A stretch of DNA of 64,000 nt from Psychrobacter cibarius (GTDB lineage: Bacteria; Pseudomonadota; Gammaproteobacteria; Pseudomonadales; Moraxellaceae), in contig NZ_JABASQ010000001.1 of the NCBI RefSeq assembly GCF_016107535.1, positions 372,001 through 436,000 on the forward strand, written 5' to 3'. Below the pieces are notes generated by a model. The model saw nothing but the letters and a program-made list of their open reading frames with translations, made no database searches and was not told where the DNA came from. Numbering within the stretch: the first letter of the stretch is position 1; each line of letters starts with the position of its first letter. This document shows, piece by piece, positions 27,279 to 36,485 of this stretch. The position numbers were made by a program, and so were the translations under genes.

Positions 27279-28007
27279 ATGAATCAATCATTCAATCTCT
27301 ATGTGGCCACCGAAACCATAGTAAACGATGCGCAGCAACTGGGTGTAACGGTGGATGAGTTGCAGCGCATCTGTATAAATGTGCGTGCTCAGATTATTCG
27401 ACAGCCATCACTATACTTACAGCTAACCTATCAACTCACCCTGCCCAACCAACTGCTAGCAAAGCAGCTAAACTGGTCAATGTGGCAGCAAGCGCAAGTA
27501 AGATTCGATAATTACTTGTGGGAAGAGACTTGCCTTGAGTGTTTTATCGCTGGTCGTCTGACAAATGATGAAAATCTAACGGATGCTCAAAAGGCAACGC
27601 CCTATATCGAGATTAATGCCAATCCAGACGGTCGTTACGCGCTATATCAATTTGCAAGCTATCGTAATCCTGCGACCTTACCGCCAACACCCTTATATGC
27701 AGCTGATGGACAGGCGCGCGCGTCTATTAATTGGATAAATAATGTAAAGCCAACATTAAGGTACGTTGAGAATCCTTTATTTAATGATCCATCACTAGCA
27801 AATAAACCTCATCATTATGAGCGCAGCTTTAATGTACCAGTAATCCAACGATCCAATAAGCAATACACCATCGCAAATACTGTGATTGAGCAAATACATC
27901 CTTGCGTTATTTTATGGTTTGGTGAGATTGCTTTATATTTTGCCCCAAACCACGCCTCCCCGCCTGACTTTCACAATCGTAGCCACTGGTCGAAATTTGA
28001 GCTTTAA
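27279..28007 (+). CDS. DOMON-like domain protein
   Basis: This 242 aa protein matches the DOMON_murB-like type: WEETCLECFIAG at about 86-97, then YIEINANPDGRYALYQF, PPTPLY and a C-terminal PDFHNRSHWSKFEL. It has no signal peptide, so it appears cytosolic. These proteins often occur near cell-wall genes but their ligand is unknown. No strong ribosome site is seen; the start chosen is the first ATG of a frame with coding character throughout. Confidence 0.8.
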   Translation: MNQSFNLYVATETIVNDAQQLGVTVDELQRICINVRAQIIRQPSLYLQLTYQLTLPNQLLAKQLNWSMWQQAQVRFDNYLWEETCLECFIAGRLTNDENLTDAQKATPYIEINANPDGRYALYQFASYRNPATLPPTPLYAADGQARASINWINNVKPTLRYVENPLFNDPSLANKPHHYERSFNVPVIQRSNKQYTIANTVIEQIHPCVILWFGEIALYFAPNHASPPDFHNRSHWSKFEL

Positions 28008-28121
28008 CTCTACTTTTAACTTAAGCATCACAACTCAAAGCGCAAAAAAAACCAGCAACGCTATAAAGAGCATTACTGGATTTGGAGAAAACTTTTAACT
28101 TAGGTTACATCTAACTGGCTA

Positions 28122-28850
28122 TTATTTGTCAGCCATCGCGAGGTAAATACCACGGTCTGATGCATCATCGACATATTGCGAATCACGCCATGTCGTATAG
28201 CTGTAAGTGCCACTGTATGGGCTAATGCTGTTTTGGCGGAAATCAGATACCCAATCGTTACCATCAAAGATCTGGATATGACCATGTGGACGGTTTGACG
28301 TACGATTATAAACAACGACGTCACCCACTTGTGGCTGCATATCATTACTGATCTTGGTAAAACCTGCTTGAGCAAGTGTGCCGCGAGAGGCATACTGATA
28401 AGCTGAAGGGTTAGGCGTAAATTCGTAACCTGCTGATTGTAGCGCTTTACGTACATAGCGAGCACAGTAGCCAGAGCTTCTAGATAACGCTACTCGCGAT
28501 GCACTTGCCGCTGCGATAGCAGGAGCAGAATTGCGATCAGGAGCGCGGCTTGATTGCTGCTGACGCTGCTCATAAGACAAACGGCTGGTAAGCGAAGCAA
28601 GCTGGTATTCTTTTTGCTTGGCATGCGCACTTAAATTATCAATGGCTTGACTGATCTCATCATTGCTATATACATGAGCACCACTGTTAGTGCTATAGAT
28701 ATTGCGGCTAGAACCGTAGTTCGCAGAAGCAGAGATGTTAGTGATGGTATGACTCAAGGTATTATTTGGTTGAAAGGTTGTTTCGACAGCACCACTTGTC
28801 TGTGCTATACCCATTCCCAATACTGACAAAATTAATAAAGCTTGTTTCAT
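28122..28850 (-). CDS. Secreted CHAP-domain protein (putative amidase/peptidase)
   Basis: From the ATG at 28850 (AGGTAG upstream) this is 242 aa. An N-terminal signal peptide (KQALLILSVLGMGIAQTSGA) is followed by a disordered, Ser/Gln-rich linker with a predicted helix (about 63-105) and a C-terminal CHAP domain. The likely catalytic Cys is C129 (SGYCARYVRKAL), and the His is in RPHGHIQIFDG (H191). CHAP enzymes usually cut peptidoglycan peptides. An upstream ATG at 28928 would precede the signal peptide, so the inner start is preferred. The exact substrate is unknown. Confidence 0.85.
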   Translation of the reverse strand: MKQALLILSVLGMGIAQTSGAVETTFQPNNTLSHTITNISASANYGSSRNIYSTNSGAHVYSNDEISQAIDNLSAHAKQKEYQLASLTSRLSYEQRQQQSSRAPDRNSAPAIAAASASRVALSRSSGYCARYVRKALQSAGYEFTPNPSAYQYASRGTLAQAGFTKISNDMQPQVGDVVVYNRTSNRPHGHIQIFDGNDWVSDFRQNSISPYSGTYSYTTWRDSQYVDDASDRGIYLAMADK

Positions 28851-29112
28851 AAATTTACTACCTATTGTTAATACAAGACCGCTCGTCATCCGTGACAAAG
28901 CATCAATTAGTTTAGAGGAGATGATCATTACAAAACATGATAAAATCCTTGTTAAAACAGCCCGCTATTTCTTCTGTAGTGACTAATGCTGGTATTATCA
29001 GTTAATACCATATTCCGCTTAGTTCACTGTCTCGCAAATCGTTCAGTATCAATTGCCTTTAGCATGTCAATTATGAATATCGATTTTGTCACCTATTAGA
29101 TGAGTCATCACG

Positions 29113-29628
29113 ATGTCAAAAAAACAGCCAAATCGGCTTGCCCAACTTATCGACCATCAAGCTTTTGCTGGTAGCGCACTACCCCGAACGCTTGCTGACA
29201 ATATGCGGCTATACATAGAAGCAACCAACGAGGTAAAAGAGCTATTGGTAGATTGTCTACCTGAAGAAATTCTTAATACCTGTTGGGTCGTAGGCCTCAC
29301 CTCCGAGCAATTAATACTCAGTGTGGGCTCAATGACTGCTGCCAATCATATTCGCTATTTGCAGAGCGCTTATTTGCAAGTCTTAACAGAGCAGTCAATT
29401 ACATTTAAACAACTCAAGCAAATTCGCGTCGTCGTCGCTAAAAATTCAGCTGATAATCATTCATCTAAACAACTATTAGCAGTATCAGCAACTTTGTCAA
29501 AATCTAGTAAAGCCAATGAAAATCAGGCGCTTAGCCAAAACACAAAGCGGACTATATCACAGGCCGCAGAGCATGTCACCACTGATGAAAATCTCAAAAA
29601 AGCACTTTTACGTCTGGCAAATCATTGA
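29113..29628 (+). CDS. dciA: DUF721 protein, DciA-type replicative helicase loader
   Basis: This 171 aa protein has a DUF721-like N-terminal region (DCLPEEILNTCWVVGLTSEQLILSVGS..AANHIRYL) and a polar C-terminal tail. DciA is the ancestral loader of DnaB in bacteria that lack DnaC. The neighbourhood supports this: in Pseudomonas the DUF721 gene is next to lpxC, and here it faces lpxC. The similarity is recognised by pattern only. Confidence 0.8.
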   Translation: MSKKQPNRLAQLIDHQAFAGSALPRTLADNMRLYIEATNEVKELLVDCLPEEILNTCWVVGLTSEQLILSVGSMTAANHIRYLQSAYLQVLTEQSITFKQLKQIRVVVAKNSADNHSSKQLLAVSATLSKSSKANENQALSQNTKRTISQAAEHVTTDENLKKALLRLANH

Positions 29629-29926
29629 AATTATTAATGTTACTATGTAAAGTTGTGTAAACAAAACCGTAAAAATCAGCTGATAACGCTGCGATTTTGT
29701 AATGGTGCAAACAAAAAAAATCACCTGCTAGCTCCGTTCACATTATGAACGTCACCAACAGATGATTGAAAAACTATCCACAGCTTTGATATTCTCTACT
29801 CTAGAGCAGAATTGTTAAAATAATCTAAACAATACATTCAAAAAAACGAATATTATTAGAATGTAATTACAGCCGGATTATGTAATATTGCGTAAATGTT
29901 TCGATACTTCGTGTATATTCCTGTAT
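29629..29926. other. Convergent spacer dciA/lpxC
   Basis: A one-mismatch DnaA box (CTATCCACA at about 29776-29784) lies in this 298 bp AT-rich spacer. No terminator with a clear T run was found. No coding sequence was seen. Confidence 0.4.
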
Positions 29927-30844
29927 TCATCCTTCAACAGTCAAACCTTCGAGAGGTAAATACTGAATTGGGCATGTTACATTGTCATCAAAAGTTACAA
30001 TTTCAAAATTATTATGGTCAGATAGTATCTCACGTACCAATAAATTGTTTAACGCGTGACCAGATTTATAAGCATTAAATCGACCCAAAATCGGATAGCC
30101 AATCAAATATAAATCACCTAAAGCATCCAAAATTTTATGGCGAACGAACTCATCATTAAAACGCAGACCTTCTTCGTTAAGAATATTTGCCTCATCAATA
30201 ACAATAGCATTATCCATACTGCCTCCTAACGCCAAATTATTCTGACGTAAGGCTTCTATATCTCGTAAAAATCCAAAAGTACGGGCTGAACTCAATTGCT
30301 CAATGAAGTTTTGCGTCGAAAACTGCAACTGTGCATGCTGAAAATCTTTGTCGATAGCAGGATGATCAAAATCAATCTCAAAATTCAGCTCAAACCCTTC
30401 ATAAGGACGCAGTTCTGCCCATTTATCATCCACTTTTACTCTTACAGGTCTGACGATTTTTATAAACTTCTTTAAAGCGTCTTGCTCGCAGAATCCTGCG
30501 TCAAGCAGTAACGCTACAAAAGGAGCGGCACTACCATCCATAATCGGTATCTCTGAGGCCGATACACGGATTAAAAGGTTATCCACGCCAAGTCCTGCAA
30601 TGGCACTAAGTAAATGCTCGACCGTCCCCACACGTGTGCCACCAAACACTAGGTTTGACGACATCATAGTGTCTTGTACTAAAAAAGCACTGGCTGGAAT
30701 CGGCTGGCTGCCTTCGATATCAGAACGCTCGAAAACAATACCTGTATCAATAGGTTGCGGATGAAACTCTAAGTCAACAGGCTGACCACTATGGAGACCA
30801 ATACCTGTAACAGCAATCGCAGTTTTTATGGTTCTTTGGTTCAT
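29927..30844 (-). CDS. lpxC: UDP-3-O-acyl-N-acetylglucosamine deacetylase LpxC
   Basis: This zinc deacetylase performs the committed step of lipid A synthesis. Visible family motifs are TGIGLHSGQPV near the N-terminus, GTVEHLLSAIAGLGVDN with the zinc His, SARTFGF, and DEFVRHKILDALGDL with the other zinc His/Asp. The start at 30844 (GAGAAGA upstream) gives the normal 305 aa MNQRTIK form. It ends the dcw cluster downstream of ftsZ, behind a terminator at 31164-31197, so it probably has its own promoter. Confidence 0.97.
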   Translation of the reverse strand: MNQRTIKTAIAVTGIGLHSGQPVDLEFHPQPIDTGIVFERSDIEGSQPIPASAFLVQDTMMSSNLVFGGTRVGTVEHLLSAIAGLGVDNLLIRVSASEIPIMDGSAAPFVALLLDAGFCEQDALKKFIKIVRPVRVKVDDKWAELRPYEGFELNFEIDFDHPAIDKDFQHAQLQFSTQNFIEQLSSARTFGFLRDIEALRQNNLALGGSMDNAIVIDEANILNEEGLRFNDEFVRHKILDALGDLYLIGYPILGRFNAYKSGHALNNLLVREILSDHNNFEIVTFDDNVTCPIQYLPLEGLTVEG

Positions 30845-31216
30845 GGCTGTCTTCTCACATATTTTGTTACAATTGCCATAGTGTATCATTACCCGCCCCT
30901 AGTTCGCCATAGTTAAAACTCGCTAATTTCCTTATCTCCTTGATTGATAACACTTATCGTCAATAAATTTTGATGGTTGTCATGTCTTATTGATCACATT
31001 TCCCCTGTTAACACAGGGAAATAACAGCCAAATGTTACAATCATAAATTGTTTTATGCGCCAATTTATTAATGATGATTTTCGCATTGAGAAGCGATTCT
31101 TATAAATAGCGCGCGCTCATAGCTGAATCAGTTTGCTAATATATGGACATTTTCTATACACACAAAAAAGCCAGCAACTTAGTACTGGCTTTTTTTATCC
31201 CAAACATCTGAAAATA
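30845..31216. other. Spacer between ftsZ and lpxC
   Basis: It holds the ftsZ terminator and about 320 bp of AT-rich DNA that should include the lpxC promoter, which I could not place exactly. Confidence 0.5.
31164..31197 (-). terminator. ftsZ terminator
   Basis: The stem AAAAAAGCCAG/CTGGCTTTTTT with a 10 base loop gives a strong U tail on the minus strand and could work on both strands. It lies 20 bp after the ftsZ stop. Confidence 0.9.
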
Positions 31217-32422
31217 TTATTTATTTTGTTGACGTTTTAGATAGTCTTGAATGCTATTGGTTTTGGTTTTCGCCTGCTCTTGAGGCGCGCTTGAGCGAGT
31301 AGCACTAGCCGTTTCTTGATACATCTGAGCTTGCGATTGCTTCTGGCTGTTTAAAGCACTGGTATGCACGTTAGGGTCAACAGGCTGAGTGCTATTGACA
31401 GAAGGAACTGGTGCCTCGACTACTTCTGGCTCTTGCCCAGCGTTTTCATCTAACGTCAGACCCGTTGCAATAACAGTGACATGTAAGTCATCACCCATTT
31501 TCTCATCAATCACTGAACCATAGAAAATATGTGCATCGTCAATATCTGTAATTTCTTCGACAATAACACTGATTTTGCTCATCTCATCCAATGAGAGTGA
31601 TTCAGAAGAAATTACGTTAACTAACAGACCTTTTGCATTTTCTAAACGCAAGTCATCAAGTAAGGGTGATCTGATGGCTTTCTCAGTTGCTTGACGCGCA
31701 CGATCATCGCCGCTAGCACGACCAATACCCATCATCGCATGACCTTTGGCAGTCATAGCAGTGCGGATATCGTTAAAGTCGATATTGATCATACCTTCAC
31801 TAGCGATAGTTTCAGCAATACCTTGAACTGCATGTAATAACACATCGTCCGCTTTCTTAAAGGCATCCTGCATAGAGATATTGCCATAGACACTCATCAA
31901 CTTATCATTCGGAATCGTAATGATAGAATCAACGAAATTAGTCAATTGCTCAATACCAGCTTTAGCAGCCTTGATACGTTTGCCACCTTCAAACTTAAAT
32001 GGCGTAGTCACGACGGCAACTGTCAACACTTCCATTTCTTTAGCAATACGAGCAACCACAGGCGCTGCACCCGTACCCGTACCACCGCCCATACCAGCAG
32101 TAATGAACACCATGTCTGAATGTTCGAGTAATGCACGGATGGCTTCTTCTTCGCTCTCTGCTGCTTCACGCCCAACTTCTGGGTTCGCCCCTGCGCCCAA
32201 ACCGCGATTCGTTTTTGCGCCAAGTTGTAATTTATGCGGTGCAGTTAAACGATCAAGCGCTTGTTTATCCGTATTAGCACAGACGAACGTTACACCTCTA
32301 ATCCCTTGTTGTACCATATGTTCAACCGCATTACCGCCACCACCACCAACACCGAATACAGTGAAGCTTGCTTGGCCGTTATTTTGAGGCTGGTTATCAT
32401 CTGGCATGGTGTATTTTGACAT
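31217..32422 (-). CDS. ftsZ: Cell division GTPase FtsZ
   Basis: FtsZ builds the Z ring. The tubulin signature GGGTGTG is in TAGMGGGTGTGAAPVVA, and the N-terminal VFGVGGGGGNAVEHM motif is present. A polar linker of about 70 residues leads to a conserved C-terminal peptide (SIQDYLKRQQNK), a form of the FtsA/ZipA binding tail. The start at 32422 with GGAG upstream gives 401 aa; the open frame reaches 32473 without support. It follows ftsA by about 235 bp. Confidence 0.97.
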   Translation of the reverse strand: MSKYTMPDDNQPQNNGQASFTVFGVGGGGGNAVEHMVQQGIRGVTFVCANTDKQALDRLTAPHKLQLGAKTNRGLGAGANPEVGREAAESEEEAIRALLEHSDMVFITAGMGGGTGTGAAPVVARIAKEMEVLTVAVVTTPFKFEGGKRIKAAKAGIEQLTNFVDSIITIPNDKLMSVYGNISMQDAFKKADDVLLHAVQGIAETIASEGMINIDFNDIRTAMTAKGHAMMGIGRASGDDRARQATEKAIRSPLLDDLRLENAKGLLVNVISSESLSLDEMSKISVIVEEITDIDDAHIFYGSVIDEKMGDDLHVTVIATGLTLDENAGQEPEVVEAPVPSVNSTQPVDPNVHTSALNSQKQSQAQMYQETASATRSSAPQEQAKTKTNSIQDYLKRQQNK

Positions 32423-32657
32423 AAAAAGGTTTCTCCAGTTGCAGATAGCGTGATGGTCGATACTTGGTAACACACTTATATGGCGCGCTATCGACTTACT
32501 ATATATAATTGTATTTAAATAAAACAGGGCAATGGCTTAGATAATTGTGCTAGCCAAAATATGCCAGTATAGTACAGGGTGTTACTTTTCGTATTCTTGC
32601 CTATTATATAGCTGCATACTCTTATGCTGCTTAATATAAGTATGTTTTGCTAACAGA

Positions 32658-33950
32658 TTATAATATCTTTTTGAGTACACTAGCAAAACGCTGCCCTGCA
32701 CTTTGAAAAACACCAGTGACTCGATTTTTTTGAATCGCTTCAGGCTCGCTTTTTTCACTACGGCGAAACTGCTCGCTTTGACTATATAATAGTGTACCAA
32801 ATGCCGTTTGATAAGCACGATCATTCACTTGACTGTTTAGCTGCTTAAATGACTCATCATTATCAAAATGATTATGAGCACTAATAGCAGGATGAGTGTT
32901 GGTTAATACTACGGGCATTTTGAGCAATTTTTTGGTAAAGGGTATCATACCTTTAATCGCCGTACCGCCACCTGTGAGTACGATACCTTTGTCGATATAG
33001 CCGATGAGATCAGCCTCATGCAATTGACGAGCAACTTCCGTAAATATCTGCACATAGCGCGCTTCAATAATGCGGGCTAGATTATAGATACCAATATTAA
33101 TCTCATCACCTGTTCCTTGTGGTTTAAAGATAAAGAACGAGCTGGGATCGACACTATTGACATCGACAGTACCATGGGTTTTTTTCAGCTTTTCAGCTTC
33201 AATCATGGAGATACCAAAATCAGCTGAGATATCCATCGTCACTTCGTGGCTGCCTGTCGCGATACAATGGGTAAATATGAGCTTGTTTTCTTTATAAACG
33301 CAAATACTGGTCGTACTAGCACCAATATCTACCAAACAGACCCCTTGCTGGCGCTCGTCACTCATCAAACTATATTCAGCACTCGTCACTGCATCAAATA
33401 CAATGTGGTCAATACCAACATCACAGCTTTGCAGTAATTTTTGGATATTCTGACGACTAGCAACGGGCATCATCATCATGTGATACATCACAGTAATATT
33501 ATGCGCCATCATTTCGATCGCATCATCCACCATGAAATCTTGATCATCAACATAGATACCCTGCTGACAGCAATGCATTAGATAGTAGTCTGATGATAGA
33601 TCGCGTGACTTGGCATTAGACAACGCCTGCACCATATCTTTGGCACGTACCGCCTCATCTTCTACACGTACCTCGCCTGCACTATTTTTGCTCGATAATT
33701 CCGGTGTCGCTAAGGTCAACCACACACTGTGCACGCGGCAATTGGCAGTATCTTCTGCTTCTTGAATGGCTTGTTTAATAGCACCTTGTAGACGTTCACG
33801 GTGTTTTATTTGACCTTGGTAAAAATCGCTATTTTTGACTTGTCCCACGCCCAGAATACGGATGTCTTTTGCAGAGACAACGTTACCAATGACGACATAG
33901 ACTGCCGTGGCACTTAGATGGACAACAACCAGATTTTCAGTATTTTTCAT
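32658..33950 (-). CDS. ftsA: Cell division protein FtsA
   Basis: This actin-like membrane tether of FtsZ is 430 aa. The start MKNTENLVVVHLS gives the typical short N-terminus; the upstream frame to 33998 is not needed. Nucleotide-binding regions are GVCLVDIGASTTSICVYKE and GIVLTGGGTAIKG. The C-terminal end FASVLKKIL is the amphipathic membrane-binding helix. The ribosome site is weak. Confidence 0.96.
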   Translation of the reverse strand: MKNTENLVVVHLSATAVYVVIGNVVSAKDIRILGVGQVKNSDFYQGQIKHRERLQGAIKQAIQEAEDTANCRVHSVWLTLATPELSSKNSAGEVRVEDEAVRAKDMVQALSNAKSRDLSSDYYLMHCCQQGIYVDDQDFMVDDAIEMMAHNITVMYHMMMMPVASRQNIQKLLQSCDVGIDHIVFDAVTSAEYSLMSDERQQGVCLVDIGASTTSICVYKENKLIFTHCIATGSHEVTMDISADFGISMIEAEKLKKTHGTVDVNSVDPSSFFIFKPQGTGDEINIGIYNLARIIEARYVQIFTEVARQLHEADLIGYIDKGIVLTGGGTAIKGMIPFTKKLLKMPVVLTNTHPAISAHNHFDNDESFKQLNSQVNDRAYQTAFGTLLYSQSEQFRRSEKSEPEAIQKNRVTGVFQSAGQRFASVLKKIL

Positions 33951-34113
33951 GGTACCAGACAAATTATCGCTAAACAGGAGACCAAATGACGTCTCCATTA
34001 GATCATTAAAAAAAGCGTTATCAACACGCTATGATGTTGTATATTCTGTGCTACAAACTATCAAAATAGCTCAAACTAAAATGCTAACCAGTTTTTGCTT
34101 ATGCTATCTATTG

Positions 34114-34908
34114 TTATTTTGCTTCATCAATTTTTGGCTGTGCCATATCCCAAGCAATGGTAAAACCATTTTTATAGCGCAAATCTACAGACTGTATTTC
34201 GCCTCGACGCTCACTTAACTGATTGCCGAGCAGCTGACTTAAACTCAGCAGCTTTTGCGCAGTATTCTCGTTATCAACAATCACACGCAGTCCATTGTCA
34301 AAACGAATCAGCCAAGTCATTCTTGGTGACAGGATAATATCTTCGACTTGCATACCAAGTGGCGCATACCAGTCGTTAACTTGCTGCATCTGCTGCATGA
34401 TAACTGGGGCTTGCGTTATCTCACCTTGTAAGGTGGCGAAGCGTTCTTGCGTCAGATCTTTACTATCAGCAGGGACAAAAACCGCACCTTTTGCATCCAC
34501 TAAACGCTCTGTACCAAAATTAGCAACCGCCTGCTTAGGTAATGCGGTAACGACTATGCCCCGTTGCCAATCACGAGAAATACTGACCTGATCAACCCAA
34601 GCCAGACCCGTCGTAATATCTCTTAATGCTTGCAAATCAGAGGTAAAAAAGCTGCTTACCTTTTGTTGATTCATAACCTGTTGCAATGCGCGATACTGGG
34701 TAACTGTCAAACCCTGATTATTCACATGGATAGAAGCTGGCGGTGCATCACGCAACGCTTTTCCACCCATTATCAATATCAGTACGAGCAACCCTAGTAC
34801 CAATACCATAAAAAAATATTTGAGCGAAGTCGGTACTTGGAACTTAGAGTTTGGGCGACGGGGTTTATCACTCATCAAGTCAGTTACCTCGTTGACAGTT
34901 TGAGCCAT
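34114..34908 (-). CDS. ftsQ: Cell division protein FtsQ
   Basis: This 264 aa bitopic division protein has a short cytosolic N-terminus, one TM helix (about 30-50), a POTRA domain (SIHVNNQGLTVTQY...) and a beta domain. It links FtsL/FtsB to the ring. AAAGG lies six bases before the start. Unlike most dcw clusters it is not immediately after ddl; a 543 bp spacer lies between. Confidence 0.92.
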   Translation of the reverse strand: MAQTVNEVTDLMSDKPRRPNSKFQVPTSLKYFFMVLVLGLLVLILIMGGKALRDAPPASIHVNNQGLTVTQYRALQQVMNQQKVSSFFTSDLQALRDITTGLAWVDQVSISRDWQRGIVVTALPKQAVANFGTERLVDAKGAVFVPADSKDLTQERFATLQGEITQAPVIMQQMQQVNDWYAPLGMQVEDIILSPRMTWLIRFDNGLRVIVDNENTAQKLLSLSQLLGNQLSERRGEIQSVDLRYKNGFTIAWDMAQPKIDEAK

Positions 34909-35451
34909 AACGACCTTTGTCCCTATATTTGCATAAAACTGATCATGCTATTTATAAATGTAACTCTGCATATTTTTGCAGAAGCCTATTAAGTTGACAT
35001 ATTATCAAAATATTTTACTAAAACGATTTATAGGATGACATTATGCTCATTTAAACGTAACATTTTTCTTAATTTATGAATAACTTATGAGCTAAATTCA
35101 TAGAAAACAGAAATATCACTAAAACAGACCTATAATTACAATATTAACGTATTTTATGGTTAAACAATAGCTTAACCCCTACTAGTGACAACGAATTTAC
35201 ACAAGTTTACATGACGCTGTGGTATAGCAGCTCTAGTGATACATTAACCCGTTCTAGTCTAGTAGTATTATCAGGCTATAAGAAAAATTTAACTCTAATG
35301 ATTCATAAGTTTTGTCACTGGTTTATTAAGACAGCCTACCAATGACAACTGTCTCAATAAATAGCAATAGCATTATGAACAATGCTAAAAAATGAGCAAT
35401 GTTCATAATGCTATTGCTAAATCACTGTTTAAGCAATAACTGCTATACCAG
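34909..35451. other. 543 bp gap inside the dcw cluster (between ddl and ftsQ)
   Basis: This AT-rich stretch interrupts an order that is normally tight. It contains a 24 bp near-perfect inverted repeat at 35363-35418 just after ddl, and a small hairpin in the ftsQ leader (CTGCATATTTTTGCAG near 34967). It presumably holds a dedicated ftsQAZ promoter. No gene was recognised. Confidence 0.6.
35363..35418. repeat. Long hairpin after ddl (24 bp arms)
   Basis: Arms 35363-35386 and 35395-35418 pair at 23 of 24 positions with an 8 base loop. It begins 34 bp after the ddl stop on the minus strand. No T run follows, so it is not a standard terminator. It may stabilise the murG-murC-ddl mRNA or be a small mobile repeat. 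Confidence 0.85.
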
Positions 35452-36459
35452 TCACTCTAATGTCTGCGCTAAAATATGCCAGCACAATGCATCAAAGTCC
35501 ATGCCTCGAGCCTTGGCTGCCATCGGAACCAAGCTATGGCTGGTCATGCCTGGCACTGTATTGATTTCAAGCAACCAGAAGTTGCCTGCTTCATCTTGCA
35601 TAGCATCGATGCGTCCCCAGCCTTTGGCATCAACGGCACGGAACGCTGCAAGGCTCAGATCTTGTAAATGCTTTTCGTCAGCAGCACTCAGACCACAGGG
35701 AATGTAGTAGCTGGTATCATTACGATTGTACTTGGCTTCAAAATCGTAGAAGTTGGTAATATCAGCAGGTTCAAGACGAATGACTGGATAAGCTTCATCG
35801 TCGATAATGACGATTGTGAACTCGCGACCGGTAATCCAGCGCTCAGCCATAACCGCATCACCGCACTGTACCGCCGTTGCATAAGCCGCTGGCAACTCGT
35901 CAAGATTGTTGACCTTGGTCATACCAATACTGGAGCCTTCATGAACGGGCTTGATAATAAGTGGTAAACCTAGCATGTTGACCACTTGCTGCCAGTCAGT
36001 CTCAGCTGTTAACAATGAAAATGGCGCGGTTGCTAACCCACAACCTTGCCATAATTGCTTGGTACGAACCTTATCCATACCCAGCGCTGATGCCAGAATC
36101 CCTGAACCCGTCTGCGGAATATCAAACCATTGCAGCACACCTTGCAACAAACCATCCTCGCCGCCGCGACCATGCAACACGTTAAACACGCGGTCATACT
36201 CGCGTAGCTCTGTGATGTCTTGATGCTTAGGATCGAAATGAGTGGCATCAACGCCTTGGTTTTGTAGCGCCTGCAATACGGCAGCACCACTGTCTAATGA
36301 CACGCTGCGTTCATTGCTACTGCCGCCGTAGACAACCGCCACTTTACCAAACTGTCTGGCATCTTTTGAATCACTGGTCGTCGTGTTTAGAGTGGCATCA
36401 TTGCTCTCTAAATTATCTGAATTTTGAGTGCTGGTATTTTCTTTAGTATCAGTCGTCAT
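35452..36459 (-). CDS. ddl: D-alanine--D-alanine ligase
   Basis: This ATP-grasp enzyme makes the D-Ala-D-Ala dipeptide for peptidoglycan. Motifs are VYGGSSNERSVSLDSG, NVLHGRGGEDG, KPVHEGSSIGM, and the metal/ATP-binding end LLEINTVPGMTSHSL. At 335 aa it carries a Ser/Thr/Asn-rich extra N-terminus of about 37 residues. AGGAAC lies eight bases before the chosen start. It is closely linked to murC (26 bp). Confidence 0.96.
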   Translation of the reverse strand: MTTDTKENTSTQNSDNLESNDATLNTTTSDSKDARQFGKVAVVYGGSSNERSVSLDSGAAVLQALQNQGVDATHFDPKHQDITELREYDRVFNVLHGRGGEDGLLQGVLQWFDIPQTGSGILASALGMDKVRTKQLWQGCGLATAPFSLLTAETDWQQVVNMLGLPLIIKPVHEGSSIGMTKVNNLDELPAAYATAVQCGDAVMAERWITGREFTIVIIDDEAYPVIRLEPADITNFYDFEAKYNRNDTSYYIPCGLSAADEKHLQDLSLAAFRAVDAKGWGRIDAMQDEAGNFWLLEINTVPGMTSHSLVPMAAKARGMDFDALCWHILAQTLE

Positions 36460-36485
36460 GAAGATCGTTCCTAGAATTTTTTAGC

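Noticed and set aside
31920..32387. 155-codon plus-strand ORF
   Set aside because: Antisense to ftsZ, Ala/Pro/Cys-rich shadow sequence with no family features.
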